From assembly GCA_965119215.1 (NCBI GenBank), contig CBCPKK010000019.1, forward strand, positions 62,001 to 126,000: 64,000 nucleotides of DNA, read 5' to 3'. The first letter of the stretch is position 1. Each line of letters starts with the position of its first letter. The notes below the pieces were generated by a model. The model saw only the letters and a list, made by a program, of their open reading frames with translations, did no database searches and was not told where the DNA came from. Of the stretch, positions 26,247 through 35,640 are shown in pieces. This DNA comes from Buttiauxella sp965119215. Lineage in GTDB: Bacteria > Pseudomonadota > Gammaproteobacteria > Enterobacterales > Enterobacteriaceae. Both the position numbers and the translations under genes were made by a program.

Positions 26247-27320
26247 ATGAATAACGCTTTGAATTCTCTTGCAGGCGAGCCGCCGGCTCGTATTTTACTG
26301 ATAAAGTTGCGCCACCATGGTGACATGTTGCTCACCACGCCGGTAGTCAACGCACTGCATCAGGCATGGCCACAGGCAGATATTGATGTTCTGCTGTATG
26401 AAGAAACGCGAGATATGCTAGCAGCGCATCCATTCATTCATCGTATTTATGGGATTGACCGTAAATGGCGCAAACTGGGCACTCGCCAGCATTTGTGCAA
26501 GGAATGGCAATTGCTCAAAACGCTACGCGAACAAAAATACTCTTTGGTTATCAACCTTGCCGATCAGTGGCGCAGCGCCATCGTGACTCGTTTTACTGGT
26601 GCGCCTGTGCGTATCGGTTTCGATTTCAACAAACGAAGGGGATGGTTCTGGCAGCACTGCCATACTCAACTTGCTTCCGTCGCCGATCATCAGACCCTGC
26701 ACACCGTTGAACAAAATTCATCCATCCTTGCTCCCCTTAGCATTCCTGGCTGCAATAACGTCACGATGAGTTATCAGCCTGACGATTGGCAGTCAGTGCA
26801 AACCAAACTGCAAAGTAAAGGCATTGAAGGTTCCTATATTGTGGTGCAACCCACATCCCGCTGGTTTTTCAAATGCTGGGATGAAAGCAAAATGGCGCAA
26901 ACTCTCACAGCACTACAAAATGATGGCCATACTTTGGTTTTGACCTCCGGCCCCGACAAAAATGAAAAGTTGATGATTGAGAACATCCGCGCATTATGCC
27001 CACCAGAGCGCATTCATTCCCTGGCCGGTGAGTTAACACTGCGTCAATTAGCAGCGCTTATTGATAATGCTCGCCTGTTTATTGGCGTCGACTCCGTGCC
27101 AATGCACATGGCCGCCGCGTTAAAAACCCCTTGCATCGCTTTGTTTGGCCCTTCAAAACTGACGTTCTGGAGCCCGTGGGAAGTTGTCGGCGAAGTCATC
27201 TGGGCGGGCAATTATGGTGAATTGCCCGATCCCGATAAAATTGATACCAATACAAAAGAACGCTATCTCGATGCCATTCCAGTCGATGTCGTTGTTGCTG
27301 CTGCAAGGAAACTGTTGTGA
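26247..27320 (+). CDS. waaQ: LPS heptosyltransferase III WaaQ
   Basis: GT9 enzyme adding the branching third heptose to heptose II. RILLIKLRHHGDMLLTTPVVNAL is the WaaQ N-terminal signature (broken here by its conserved HHGDM), and GVDSVPMHMAAALKTPCIALFGPS is the donor site. Possible starts are TTG 26223, ATG 26241 and ATG 26247; the last gives 357 aa and is taken as the simplest fit. Its stop overlaps the wabG start. First gene of the plus-strand run waaQ-wabG-wabH. Confidence 0.9.
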   Translation: MNNALNSLAGEPPARILLIKLRHHGDMLLTTPVVNALHQAWPQADIDVLLYEETRDMLAAHPFIHRIYGIDRKWRKLGTRQHLCKEWQLLKTLREQKYSLVINLADQWRSAIVTRFTGAPVRIGFDFNKRRGWFWQHCHTQLASVADHQTLHTVEQNSSILAPLSIPGCNNVTMSYQPDDWQSVQTKLQSKGIEGSYIVVQPTSRWFFKCWDESKMAQTLTALQNDGHTLVLTSGPDKNEKLMIENIRALCPPERIHSLAGELTLRQLAALIDNARLFIGVDSVPMHMAAALKTPCIALFGPSKLTFWSPWEVVGEVIWAGNYGELPDPDKIDTNTKERYLDAIPVDVVVAAARKLL

Positions 27321-28447
27321 TGAAGCGCTGCCGTCTGGCTATTGTCCGCCAAAAATATCGCCCGGATGGGGGGGCTGAGCGTTTCGTTTCGCGCGCACTC
27401 GAAGCCTTAAGTGCCCATGATATGGAACTCAACGTTATTACCCGGCAGTGGCAGGGGGAGCGCCAGGATAATTGGCACATTCACATTTGTGACCCAATGA
27501 AGCTAGGTCGCATCAGCCGTGAAAAGGGCTTTGCCGATGCTGCCCGCACTCTGTGGCAACGCGAGAATTTCGATATTGTTCAAAGCCATGAACGTATAGC
27601 TGGCTGTGATATTTATCGGGCTGGTGATGGTGTGCATCGTCGCTGGTTGATGCAGCGCGCCAGAATCTTACCAGGCTGGCGTGGGAAATGGTTATTTCTG
27701 GACAGATACCATCGCTATGTCATGCAGGCTGAACGGGCCATGTACCAGGCTCCGGAATTAAAAGCCGTTATCTGCAATGCCGAAATGGTGAAACAGGAAA
27801 TTATCGAAGATTTTTCCATACCTGCTAATAAGATCCATGTCATCTATAATGCCATTGACTCTTCCCGCTTCGTTCCGGCAAACGAAGGCTTACGGGCGAA
27901 GCTGCGCGATGAAATGGCTATCCCGCAAAACGCAGTGGCATTGGTGTTTGTGGGTTCAGGATTTGAGCGAAAAGGTCTTGCCAGTGCCATAAAAGCTATT
28001 GCGAACAGCGATCGCTATCTTATCGTCGTTGGGCAAGATAAAGCCGATAAACAGTATCAGGCACTGGCACAATCTCTGGGATGCCAGAATCGGGTTCGGT
28101 TTATGGGAATGCAGAAAAATACACTGCCTTTCTATCAAGCTGTTGATGGACTATTACTGCCAACGCTATATGATCCATTCCCTAATGTGATTCTTGAAGC
28201 AATGGCATGTGGTTTACCGGTTATTACCTCGCCCACCTGTGGTGGAGCTGAATTTATAACAACCGGACAAAATGGATATGTTTGTGATGCTCTGAATATC
28301 TCGCAATTGTCCGAAGCGATAATGGCCATACCATCACGCTTTGTTGACGAAAGAATGGGAATTTACGCGCGCGAACGCGTCAGGGATGCGACGCCGGAAA
28401 AACTTTCACAGCAACTTATTTCGCTGTATCAAAACATACTGGATTAG
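27320..28447 (+). CDS. wabG: LPS core galacturonosyl/GlcNAc-type transferase WabG
   Basis: GT4 transferase of the Klebsiella-type core that puts the first outer-core residue (galacturonic acid in K. pneumoniae) on heptose II. RLAIVRQKYRPDGGAERFVS, QSHERIAGCDIYRAGDGVHR and LPTLYDPFPNVILEAMACG match what I recall of Klebsiella WabG and differ from E. coli WaaG. The ATG at 27320 aligns with that protein; a GTG one codon earlier also exists. Start overlaps the waaQ stop. Confidence 0.88.
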   Translation: MKRCRLAIVRQKYRPDGGAERFVSRALEALSAHDMELNVITRQWQGERQDNWHIHICDPMKLGRISREKGFADAARTLWQRENFDIVQSHERIAGCDIYRAGDGVHRRWLMQRARILPGWRGKWLFLDRYHRYVMQAERAMYQAPELKAVICNAEMVKQEIIEDFSIPANKIHVIYNAIDSSRFVPANEGLRAKLRDEMAIPQNAVALVFVGSGFERKGLASAIKAIANSDRYLIVVGQDKADKQYQALAQSLGCQNRVRFMGMQKNTLPFYQAVDGLLLPTLYDPFPNVILEAMACGLPVITSPTCGGAEFITTGQNGYVCDALNISQLSEAIMAIPSRFVDERMGIYARERVRDATPEKLSQQLISLYQNILD

Positions 28448-28450
28448 ACG

Positions 28451-29551
28451 ATGCGTATCCTAATGATTATTGATGGTTTACCTGGCGGTGGCGCTGAAAA
28501 AACCGTACTAACCTTGTCGAAAGGTTTGGTGGGTATGGGTCATCAGGTTTCCGTTTTCTCACTGCGCCGAGTCTGTGACTACGAGATCCCGGAAGGGGTT
28601 GATTATCAGGTCATTCTGGATACCTGCAAAAAACCCTGGCGCAAGCTGACAGAGCTGTCCCGCCGTGCTGCCCTTCTCGATAGTGCAATAGAGGAAGCGC
28701 AGAAAAAAGGGAAATTCGCTCTCGTCTTTTCACACCTGCATAAAACCGATCGCATTGTTGCCCACACAAAATCTATTCCGCGCGAAAAGCTCTGGTATTG
28801 CGTACACGGCATGTTCTCTTTCTCTTACCTTCAGCATCGCCATGGCTTTTCTCGTTGGTTAAAACGTAAGAAAATTCAGAGTGTTTACCAGAATAGTAAT
28901 GTGGTCGCCGTTTCGCAGGCAGTACTGAATGATATTAGTTCGGGCTTCGGCATTACATTGTCAAAAGGTACGGTTATACATAACCCGTTTGATATCGACG
29001 GAATCCATCTGCGCGCAAAAGAACCTTGTGAAATGGCGGGTCAGGATTATCTGATTCACGTTGGTCGTTTCCATGAGCATAAACGCCATGACCGGCTAAT
29101 CAGCGCCTATGCACTGAGTGGGATTCAGGCGCCATTAGTCTTGATGGGCAACGGCAGTGACAAACGTATTGCTGAGTTAAAAGCGATAGCCTCGGCTAAA
29201 GGTGTTGCTGACCGAGTGATTCTGAAAGCATTCGTCCCTAACCCTTATCCGTGGATTGCCAATGCACGCATGCTGCTCTTGAGCTCTGATTGTGAAGGTT
29301 TTGGCAATGTGCTGGTTGAAGCTCTGATTTGTCAGACCCCAGCCGTCAGTACCAATTGCCCGGGTGGGCCTGCTGAAATCCTTACCGGTGAACTTGCTCG
29401 AGGTCTTTCAGGTATGAGCGCTCAGGAACTTGCCGATACCATGTTGGATATTTATAACAATCCACCGATTATTGATTCCACGACGATTGAGTCATATAGC
29501 ATTGGTGCCATCTGCCAGCAGTATTTATCGCTGGTGACAGAAGAAAGATAA
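28451..29551 (+). CDS. wabH: LPS core GlcNAc transferase WabH
   Basis: GT4 transferase, 366 aa, starting 3 bp after wabG. The loop IDGLPGGGAEKTVLTLSKGL, the linker IHVGRFHEHKRHDRLI and the donor motif SSDCEGFGNVLVEALICQTPAVS are intact. In Klebsiella, WabH transfers N-acetylglucosamine to the galacturonic acid laid down by WabG, and the WabN deacetylase then acts on it. The same gene trio present here implies the same pathway. Assignment rests on motifs plus order. Confidence 0.82.
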   Translation: MRILMIIDGLPGGGAEKTVLTLSKGLVGMGHQVSVFSLRRVCDYEIPEGVDYQVILDTCKKPWRKLTELSRRAALLDSAIEEAQKKGKFALVFSHLHKTDRIVAHTKSIPREKLWYCVHGMFSFSYLQHRHGFSRWLKRKKIQSVYQNSNVVAVSQAVLNDISSGFGITLSKGTVIHNPFDIDGIHLRAKEPCEMAGQDYLIHVGRFHEHKRHDRLISAYALSGIQAPLVLMGNGSDKRIAELKAIASAKGVADRVILKAFVPNPYPWIANARMLLLSSDCEGFGNVLVEALICQTPAVSTNCPGGPAEILTGELARGLSGMSAQELADTMLDIYNNPPIIDSTTIESYSIGAICQQYLSLVTEER

Positions 29552-29571
29552 CGAAATTTTCAGGTAATTTT

Positions 29572-30573
29572 ATGCCACAGTCCCTACGTCCACTGCTTAG
29601 CGTTGTCGTTGCTGTTTATAATGGCAAACAATTTTTGGCCAAATTCTTCGCCTGTCTGGAAGCTCAGAACATTAACGGCATGGAAGTCATTATGGTGAAC
29701 GATGGTTCAACCGATGGCTCTATGGCGATTATTGAAGCCTGGCGCAATAAATTTCCTGGCATGAAAATTATCGAGCAGGAAAACCAGGGTGTTTCTATTG
29801 CTCGAAATACCGGGCTTGCGGTCGCGACAGGAGAATATCTTTCATTCCCGGATATCGATGACGATTTTAAACCCGGTATGTATCGTCACCTGCTTGATTT
29901 GGCGCTGAAAAGTAATCTGGACGTTGTTACCTGCAATGGCAACTATGTTTATGAAAACAATAAAAAACCTTCGCGCCCGATTTTTCCACAGGACAAACTC
30001 CAGTCTACCGGTGTTTTGACAGGCCCTGAGTGGCTTAAACGCGCGTTGGATTCACGTAAATTTCTGCACGTTACCTGGTTAAATCTTTATCGCCATGATT
30101 TCATTCTCGAACATGGTTTTAAGTTTGAACCGGGCTTACGCCACCAGGATATTCCGTGGACAACGGAAGTTTTATTAGCGGCGGAACGCGTTCAATACAC
30201 CGATGAGCAATTTTACGATTACTACATTCATTCCGCCTCGGTTTCCCATAAACCCGATACCGATGACACACTGATCCGTTCTGCACGCCACTATATGAAA
30301 ATCCTGGAAATGCTGGATGCTATCAACCAGCGTTACCCGGATGCTGTTAAAAACATCCCGGCCTGTAACTGGCAAATTGCGAAAGAAGGTCTTGGTATAC
30401 TGCATACTTTCAATAACATGAAAGATCCGCACAAGAAGAAGATGATCATCCAGGAGTTTTTTGATCGCGGGATCTGGCGTCTGATTTGGAAAAATGCCCG
30501 CGGGTTCCGCCTGCGCTGGCGCCTGGGTCGTCGTTATCTGAAACTGAAGAAAGCAACGCGAATACCTGGCTGA
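29572..30573 (+). CDS. Family 2 glycosyltransferase of the LPS core cluster
   Basis: 333 aa GT-A enzyme. The N-terminal LSVVVAVYNGKQFL, then VNDGSTDGSMAII, and FPDIDDDFKPG containing the DxD metal site. A basic C-terminus (RGFRLRWRLGRRYLKLKK) fits peripheral membrane contact. Lies between wabH and waaA; I recall a GT2 gene called orf10 near this position in Klebsiella, but the equivalence is uncertain. Likely adds an outer-core sugar. Confidence 0.72.
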   Translation: MPQSLRPLLSVVVAVYNGKQFLAKFFACLEAQNINGMEVIMVNDGSTDGSMAIIEAWRNKFPGMKIIEQENQGVSIARNTGLAVATGEYLSFPDIDDDFKPGMYRHLLDLALKSNLDVVTCNGNYVYENNKKPSRPIFPQDKLQSTGVLTGPEWLKRALDSRKFLHVTWLNLYRHDFILEHGFKFEPGLRHQDIPWTTEVLLAAERVQYTDEQFYDYYIHSASVSHKPDTDDTLIRSARHYMKILEMLDAINQRYPDAVKNIPACNWQIAKEGLGILHTFNNMKDPHKKKMIIQEFFDRGIWRLIWKNARGFRLRWRLGRRYLKLKKATRIPG

Positions 30574-30587
30574 ATAGAATTTCCTTT

Positions 30588-30609
30588 GCGGGTAGTCCTT
30601 GCTACCCGC
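30588..30609 (+). terminator. Hairpin upstream of waaA
   Basis: Perfect 8-bp stem GCGGGTAG / CTACCCGC with a 6-nt loop directly after the GT2 stop. There is no T-run, so it may be an mRNA-stabilising hairpin rather than a terminator. Confidence 0.4.
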
Positions 30610-30740
30610 CATTCCTGCAATACAAACACTGACTAACCTGAATCCTAAGCAATGCCTTCGTGAAGTCACCAAAACAATAGCTTTACGCCTCCCGAATGCT
30701 TAGAATTTGCCCGCCGATAATGAAAATACGGAAAATTCGC

Positions 30741-32015
30741 TTGGAATCGTTGTATACCGCCTTGTTCTACCTTATCCAGCCCTTTGTGTGGCTGCGACTA
30801 TTACTCCGTAGCCGTAAAGCTCCTGCGTATCGTAAACGCTGGGCGGAACGCTATGGCTATTGCCGTGGAAAAGTGGAACCCGATGGTATTCTTCTGCATT
30901 CAGTTTCCGTTGGGGAAACACTGGCGGCGATCCCGCTAGTTCGCGCCTTGCGCCACCGTTACCCAATGATTCCAATTACAGTTACAACCATGACGCCAAC
31001 AGGCTCAGAACGCGCTCAATCGGCTTTTGGGCAAAACGTGCATCATGTTTATTTGCCCTACGATCTCCCGTGCGCCATGAAGCGCTTTTTCAATACCGTG
31101 CGCCCAAAACTGGTCATCGTGATGGAAACAGAATTGTGGCCGAACATGATCAACGAATTGCATAACCGTAAAATTCCACTGGTTATTGCCAATGCTCGTC
31201 TCTCTGCTCGCTCGGCAAAAGGGTATAAAAAGCTCGGTAATTTCACCCGCCGTCTGATGAGTAAAATCACGCTCATTGCCGCGCAGAATGAAGAAGATGG
31301 CGGTCGTTTCATTGAGCTTGGTCTGAAACGCTCACAGCTGACGGTCACCGGCAGCCTGAAATTTGATATATCCGTTACGCCAGAACTGGCTGCTCGTGCC
31401 ATTACGCTACGCCGCCAATGGGCACCGCATCGTAAAGTCTGGATTGCCACCAGCACTCATGATGGCGAAGAAAGTATTATTCTTGATGCTCACCGTCAGT
31501 TATTGGCGAAGTTCCCTGATTTGCTGTTAATCCTTGTGCCGCGTCACCCGGAGCGTTTCAAAGACGCGCGGGACATGGCGCAAAAAGCCGGTTTCAGCTA
31601 CATCATGCGCAGCAGCGGAGAAAAACCGTCTAACAGTACACAAGTCGTAATTGGCGACACCATGGGCGAACTGATGATGCTGTACGGCATTGCCGATCTC
31701 GCGTTTGTCGGCGGCAGCCTTGTTGAACGTGGAGGCCATAACCCGCTGGAGCCTTCCGCTCACGCTATCCCTGTGCTAATGGGCCCGCATACCTTTAACT
31801 TCAAAGATATCTGCGCCAGATTGCAACGGGCTGATGGGCTGATTACCGTCACCGATGCCGCTTCACTGGTTAACGAAATCACCACCCTGCTGACGGACGA
31901 AGATTATCGTCTTTACTATGGCCGTCACGCCGTGGAAGTTCTTCACCAGAATCAGGGTGCTCTGCAACGCTTGCTACAATTACTGCAACCGTACCTGCCA
32001 CAACGGAGCCATTAA
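30741..32015 (+). CDS. waaA: Kdo transferase WaaA
   Basis: Bifunctional 3-deoxy-D-manno-octulosonic acid transferase (GT30) that adds two Kdo residues to lipid IVA at the inner membrane. The TTG at 30741 gives MESLYTALFYLIQPFVW and 424 aa (425 in E. coli), with a GGA 8 nt upstream; ATGs at 30720 and 30696 would add N-terminal residues absent from the family. Motifs HSVSVGETLAAIPLV, METELWPN and GGSLVERGGHNPLEPSAH are intact. The stop overlaps the waaE start by 1 bp. Confidence 0.95.
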   Translation: MESLYTALFYLIQPFVWLRLLLRSRKAPAYRKRWAERYGYCRGKVEPDGILLHSVSVGETLAAIPLVRALRHRYPMIPITVTTMTPTGSERAQSAFGQNVHHVYLPYDLPCAMKRFFNTVRPKLVIVMETELWPNMINELHNRKIPLVIANARLSARSAKGYKKLGNFTRRLMSKITLIAAQNEEDGGRFIELGLKRSQLTVTGSLKFDISVTPELAARAITLRRQWAPHRKVWIATSTHDGEESIILDAHRQLLAKFPDLLLILVPRHPERFKDARDMAQKAGFSYIMRSSGEKPSNSTQVVIGDTMGELMMLYGIADLAFVGGSLVERGGHNPLEPSAHAIPVLMGPHTFNFKDICARLQRADGLITVTDAASLVNEITTLLTDEDYRLYYGRHAVEVLHQNQGALQRLLQLLQPYLPQRSH

Positions 32016-32791
32016 TGCCCAACAGTTTATCCGTCGTGATGATCGCTAAAAATGCAGCAGACGTATTGCCAGAATGCCTGGCTTCCGTCGCATGGGCAGA
32101 TGAAGTGGTCTTGCTGGATTCGGGCAGTACGGATTCTACCGTTGAAATAGCCCTTCAGGCTGGCGCGAAAGTTTTCATTAATGAAGAGTGGCAGGGCTTT
32201 GGCAAACAGCGCCAGCTCGCACAGAGCTACGCCAGCCATGATTATATTCTGATGATCGACACCGACGAGCGTGTCACGCCTGAGTTGGTCGACACGCTTA
32301 AATCCGTATTAGAAAACCCTCAGCCGGATGCCGTTTACAGTATTGCGCGTCGCAACCTATTTCTTGGGCGCTTTATGCGTTATAGCGGATGGTATCCGGA
32401 TCGCGTGACTCGCCTCTATGCCCGTTCACGCTACCGCTATAATGACAATCAGGTTCATGAATCTCTCGACGCTCCAGCAGCAAAAGTTATTCCACTTAAA
32501 GGGGATTTACTTCATCTGACCTGCCGCGATTTTGCCAGCTTCCAGCGTAAACAGTTAAATTACGCAACGGCCTGGGCGAAGGAACGTCATCAACGCGGTA
32601 AACGAACCTCCATTGTCGGTATTTTTGGTCACACATTTGGGGCATTTTGTAAAACGTTGCTCTTACGCGCGGGATTTCTTGATGGGAAACAGGGCTGGCT
32701 TCTTGCCGTCGTCAATGCGCAGTATACGTTTAACAAATACGCTGAACTCTGGGCGCTGAATCAAGGCCACACGGAAAACAAACCTCTATGA
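32015..32791 (+). CDS. waaE: LPS core beta-1,4-glucosyltransferase WaaE
   Basis: GT2 enzyme, 258 aa, that adds glucose to heptose I in Klebsiella-type and related cores. LSVVMIAKNAADVLPECL, LLDSGSTDST, and LMIDTDERVTPE with the metal-binding acid residues are visible. It is coupled to waaA (1-bp overlap) and to coaD (ATGA, 4-bp overlap). A second, more distant paralogue lies at 12939-13748. Confidence 0.9.
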   Translation: MPNSLSVVMIAKNAADVLPECLASVAWADEVVLLDSGSTDSTVEIALQAGAKVFINEEWQGFGKQRQLAQSYASHDYILMIDTDERVTPELVDTLKSVLENPQPDAVYSIARRNLFLGRFMRYSGWYPDRVTRLYARSRYRYNDNQVHESLDAPAAKVIPLKGDLLHLTCRDFASFQRKQLNYATAWAKERHQRGKRTSIVGIFGHTFGAFCKTLLLRAGFLDGKQGWLLAVVNAQYTFNKYAELWALNQGHTENKPL

Positions 32792-33282
32792 CCACTCGAG
32801 CGATATACCCTGGCACGTTTGATCCGATTACCAACGGTCATCTGGATATCGTGACTCGCGCAGCGATGATGTTCGATACCCTGATTCTGGCGATTGCGAA
32901 CAGCCCACACAAAAAAACCCTGTTCACGTTGGAAGAAAGAGTCCAGCTTGCGCAAGGTGTTACAGCGCATTTGCCTAACGTGGAAGTTGTCGGTTTTAGT
33001 GATCTGATGGCGAACTTCGCCAAAACTCAGCAGGCTAATGTTCTGGTGAGAGGATTGCGTACAGCGGCAGATTTTGAATATGAGATGCAACTGGCTCATA
33101 TGAACCGTCACTTAATGCCAGAGCTTGAAAGTGTATTCCTGATGCCGTCTAAAGAGTGGTCTTTTGTCTCTTCGTCGCTGGTAAAAGAAGTGGCTCGCCA
33201 TCATGGCGATGTCGCACACTTCCTGCCTGAACCGGTATGCAAAGCGTTACTGGAAAGACTCAAGCAGGAGTCTGCGGAATAA
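32788..33282 (+). CDS. coaD: Phosphopantetheine adenylyltransferase
   Basis: Penultimate step of coenzyme A synthesis: 4'-phosphopantetheine plus ATP to dephospho-CoA. It has 164 aa (159 in E. coli). The nucleotidyltransferase motif YPGTFDPITNGHLDI is at the N-terminus, VRGLRTAADFEYE and KEWSFVSSSLVKEV follow. Last gene of the waa operon, and convergent with mutM. Confidence 0.98.
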   Translation: MTTRAIYPGTFDPITNGHLDIVTRAAMMFDTLILAIANSPHKKTLFTLEERVQLAQGVTAHLPNVEVVGFSDLMANFAKTQQANVLVRGLRTAADFEYEMQLAHMNRHLMPELESVFLMPSKEWSFVSSSLVKEVARHHGDVAHFLPEPVCKALLERLKQESAE

Positions 33283-33286
33283 ATAT

Positions 33287-34096
33287 TTAATGCTGGCAAT
33301 GACGGCAATAAAACGTGCTGCGTTGCCCATGCTTGCTGATAATAATTGGCGCACCACAGGCTCGACACGGCTCCCCGGCTCGTCCATAAACTTGTAATTC
33401 CTGAGCGAAATACCCAGGTTTGCCATCGGACTGTAAAAAATCCTTTAGCGTCGTCCCGCCTTGTTCAATCGAACGTAGCAAAACCGCCTTAATCGTTTTA
33501 ACCAGTAATTCGCATTCAGTCTGAGAAAGTGACTGAGCTGCACGATCCGGATGGATTCCCGCAGCGAACAGCGATTCACTGGCATAAATGTTACCCACAC
33601 CCACGACCAGCTTGTTATCCATCAGCCAGGGCTTAATCGCCATTTTCTTTTTTGCGGATTTCTCACGCAGATAGTCTGCTGAAAATTCTTCACTCAATGG
33701 TTCGGGGCCAAGGTGAGCCAATACATTACTGCCCTCTAATTCTTTTGCCCACAACCAGGCGCCGAAGCGGCGTGGATCGGTGTAACGCAACACTTTGCCG
33801 TTGCTCATCACCAAATCGACATGGTCGTGCTTTTCTGGGGGGTAATCTTCAGGAAGGATGCGCAAACTACCGGACATGCCAAGATGGATAATAATCCAGC
33901 CATCGGGAAGTTCGAGCAGCAGATATTTAGCGCGACGCTGCACGCTTAAAACAGGTTTATCGCTAAGAGCATGGATTTCATCAGAGACAGGCCAACGCAA
34001 CCGGCCATTACGGACTATGGCGTGCAGGATAGTTTCACCGACCAAATGTGGTTCAATACCGCGACGGCTAGTCTCAACTTCAGGTAACTCAGGCAT
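33287..34096 (-). CDS. mutM: Formamidopyrimidine-DNA glycosylase
   Basis: Bifunctional base-excision repair enzyme removing 8-oxoguanine. It has 269 aa. The catalytic proline follows the initiator Met (MPELPEVETSRRGI), Lys57-type K is in KYLLLEL, and MDNKLVVGVGNIYASE forms the helix-two-turn-helix. The C-terminal zinc finger has CRACG and CRHCQ pairs. Downstream of rpmB-rpmG on the same strand, as in E. coli. Confidence 0.98.
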   Translation of the reverse strand: MPELPEVETSRRGIEPHLVGETILHAIVRNGRLRWPVSDEIHALSDKPVLSVQRRAKYLLLELPDGWIIIHLGMSGSLRILPEDYPPEKHDHVDLVMSNGKVLRYTDPRRFGAWLWAKELEGSNVLAHLGPEPLSEEFSADYLREKSAKKKMAIKPWLMDNKLVVGVGNIYASESLFAAGIHPDRAAQSLSQTECELLVKTIKAVLLRSIEQGGTTLKDFLQSDGKPGYFAQELQVYGRAGEPCRACGAPIIISKHGQRSTFYCRHCQH

Positions 34097-34123
34097 CTCT
34101 CCTCCAAAATAAAAGCTCTAAAA

Positions 34124-34149
34124 CAAAAAAACCCCGCCGAAGCGAGGTT
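34124..34149 (-). terminator. Terminator after rpmG
   Basis: On the minus strand an AACCTCGC / GGCGGGGTT stem (one G-U pair) with a TTC loop is followed by a T-run. It sits between rpmG and mutM. Confidence 0.75.
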
Positions 34150-34167
34150 TCATCAAAGTCACTAAAA

Positions 34168-34335
34168 TTATTTAATTTTAGCTTCTTTGTACAGTACGTG
34201 TTGACGGACAACTGGATCGAATTTTTTCAGTTCCAGTTTTTCCGGCTTAGTACGCTTGTTCTTCGTAGTGGTATAGAAGTGACCAGTACCAGCAGAAGAA
34301 ACCAGCTTGATCTTCTCGCGAACACCTTTAGCCAT
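34168..34335 (-). CDS. rpmG: 50S ribosomal protein L33
   Basis: 55-codon gene translating to [20 protein letters not shown] at the start and EAKIK at the end, with the lysine-rich pattern of L33. It lacks the CxxC pairs of zinc-binding L33 variants, as in the E. coli protein. It lies 13 bp downstream of rpmB in the same operon. Confidence 0.97.
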
Positions 34336-34348
34336 GACTTAATTCCTC

Positions 34349-34585
34349 TTAGTACTTCTCGCCACGGGTACGCATATCGGCCAAGACCGTTTCGATACCC
34401 TTCTTATCAATTACACGCATACCTTTAGCAGATACACGCAGTGTGACAAAACGCTTTTCGCTCTCAACCCAAAAACGGTGAGAGTGCAGGTTCGGCAGGA
34501 AACGGCGTTTAGTCGCGTTCATTGCGTGGGAACGGTTATTACCCGCCACCGGACGCTTGCCAGTAACTTGGCAGACTCGGGACAT
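34349..34585 (-). CDS. rpmB: 50S ribosomal protein L28
   Basis: 78 aa, starting MSRVCQVTGKRPVAGNNRSH and nearly identical to E. coli L28. First gene of the rpmB-rpmG operon. The 216-bp gap to radC must carry its promoter. Confidence 0.98.
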   Translation of the reverse strand: MSRVCQVTGKRPVAGNNRSHAMNATKRRFLPNLHSHRFWVESEKRFVTLRVSAKGMRVIDKKGIETVLADMRTRGEKY

Positions 34586-34801
34586 GTCTATTCTCCAAAA
34601 ATCAAATTAGCTCGAGCTTCGTATAGGGTTATGGCGCCTCGTCAGGCCGCAAGCTTGGCCCCTGACGGTTCAATGTGAACCACAGTGCCAGGCGCATAAT
34701 GCCAAAACCCGAGATTCTCAAAGGTGGCGTAGTATACGCTGCCTGACGCATGTGCTCAAGTCCCGAACAGACAAAGATCCCCAAGGATCGCGCAATTCGG
34801 T

Positions 34802-35479
34802 CTAAATCCACCCACGCTCGGCAAAAGAAACGTACTCTCCACGGCCAATAACAAGATGATCGAGCACTCGAATTTCCATAAACAAGCAAGCTTTTACGAT
34901 ACGTTCGGTAATAACACGATCAGCTTTACTCGGTTCTGCTCGACCAGACGGGTGATTATGCGCGAGTATTAACGCAGCTGCATTGCATTTCATCGCTTCA
35001 CGCACAATTTCTCTTGGATGGACCTCAACATGGGTCAGCGTTCCAGAAAACATTGGGCTGTGTTTAATAACCCGATGTTGGTTATCCAGAAACATCACCA
35101 TAAAGATCTCGCGTTCTTCTGTTGTCAGCTGGCTTTGGATAAATTCCCTGACTGAATCAGGCCCCTTTAGGGTTAACTCTTCAACGCCACGAGAATAGTA
35201 ATAACGCCTTGCCAGCTCGGCGATGGCGTTCAACTGCGAGTATTTAGCATCACCAATGCCCTTCACATCTTTAAATTGCGAATAATCAGCCGACATTAGA
35301 TTACTCAGTGAGCCAAACTGCGACAGCAAACTTTGCGCGAACGCTAATACGTTCATATTTCTGCAACCCGTGCGCAAAAAAAGCGCCAACAACTCCACAT
35401 CAGATAATGAATTGGCACCAAATTTCAGCAGTTTCTCGCGTGGCATTCTCGCCTTGTCTTGCCCTATAGCCTCGTCCAT
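34802..35479 (-). CDS. radC: RadC-family JAMM-domain protein
   Basis: 225 aa (222 in E. coli). The start at 35479 is set by an AAGGAGG Shine-Dalgarno 5 nt upstream; in-frame ATGs at 35509 and 35554 lack this. An N-terminal helix-hairpin-helix region (MPREKLLKFGANSLSDVELLALFL) precedes the JAMM metal motif HNHPSGRAEPSKAD near residue 175. The DNA-repair role once proposed is doubtful; the biochemical function is unknown. Confidence 0.95.
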   Translation of the reverse strand: MDEAIGQDKARMPREKLLKFGANSLSDVELLALFLRTGCRNMNVLAFAQSLLSQFGSLSNLMSADYSQFKDVKGIGDAKYSQLNAIAELARRYYYSRGVEELTLKGPDSVREFIQSQLTTEEREIFMVMFLDNQHRVIKHSPMFSGTLTHVEVHPREIVREAMKCNAAALILAHNHPSGRAEPSKADRVITERIVKACLFMEIRVLDHLVIGRGEYVSFAERGWI

Positions 35480-35640
35480 CAGAACCTCCTTGCCCTTCTC
35501 TGCCGCCATTGTGCACAACTCAGCAAGTACACACGATATGCAGATCTGCACCATGCGGGATGCCTCGCAAACTGCAAAAAGTCGATACCGAATGAGTGTG
35601 GTAAAATATCCAGATGACTGTGACTTCTGGTGGAAAAATC

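Noticed and set aside
35480..35554. 25-residue N-terminal extension of radC
   Set aside because: The strong AAGGAGG site sits before the shorter start at 35479, which also matches the family length.
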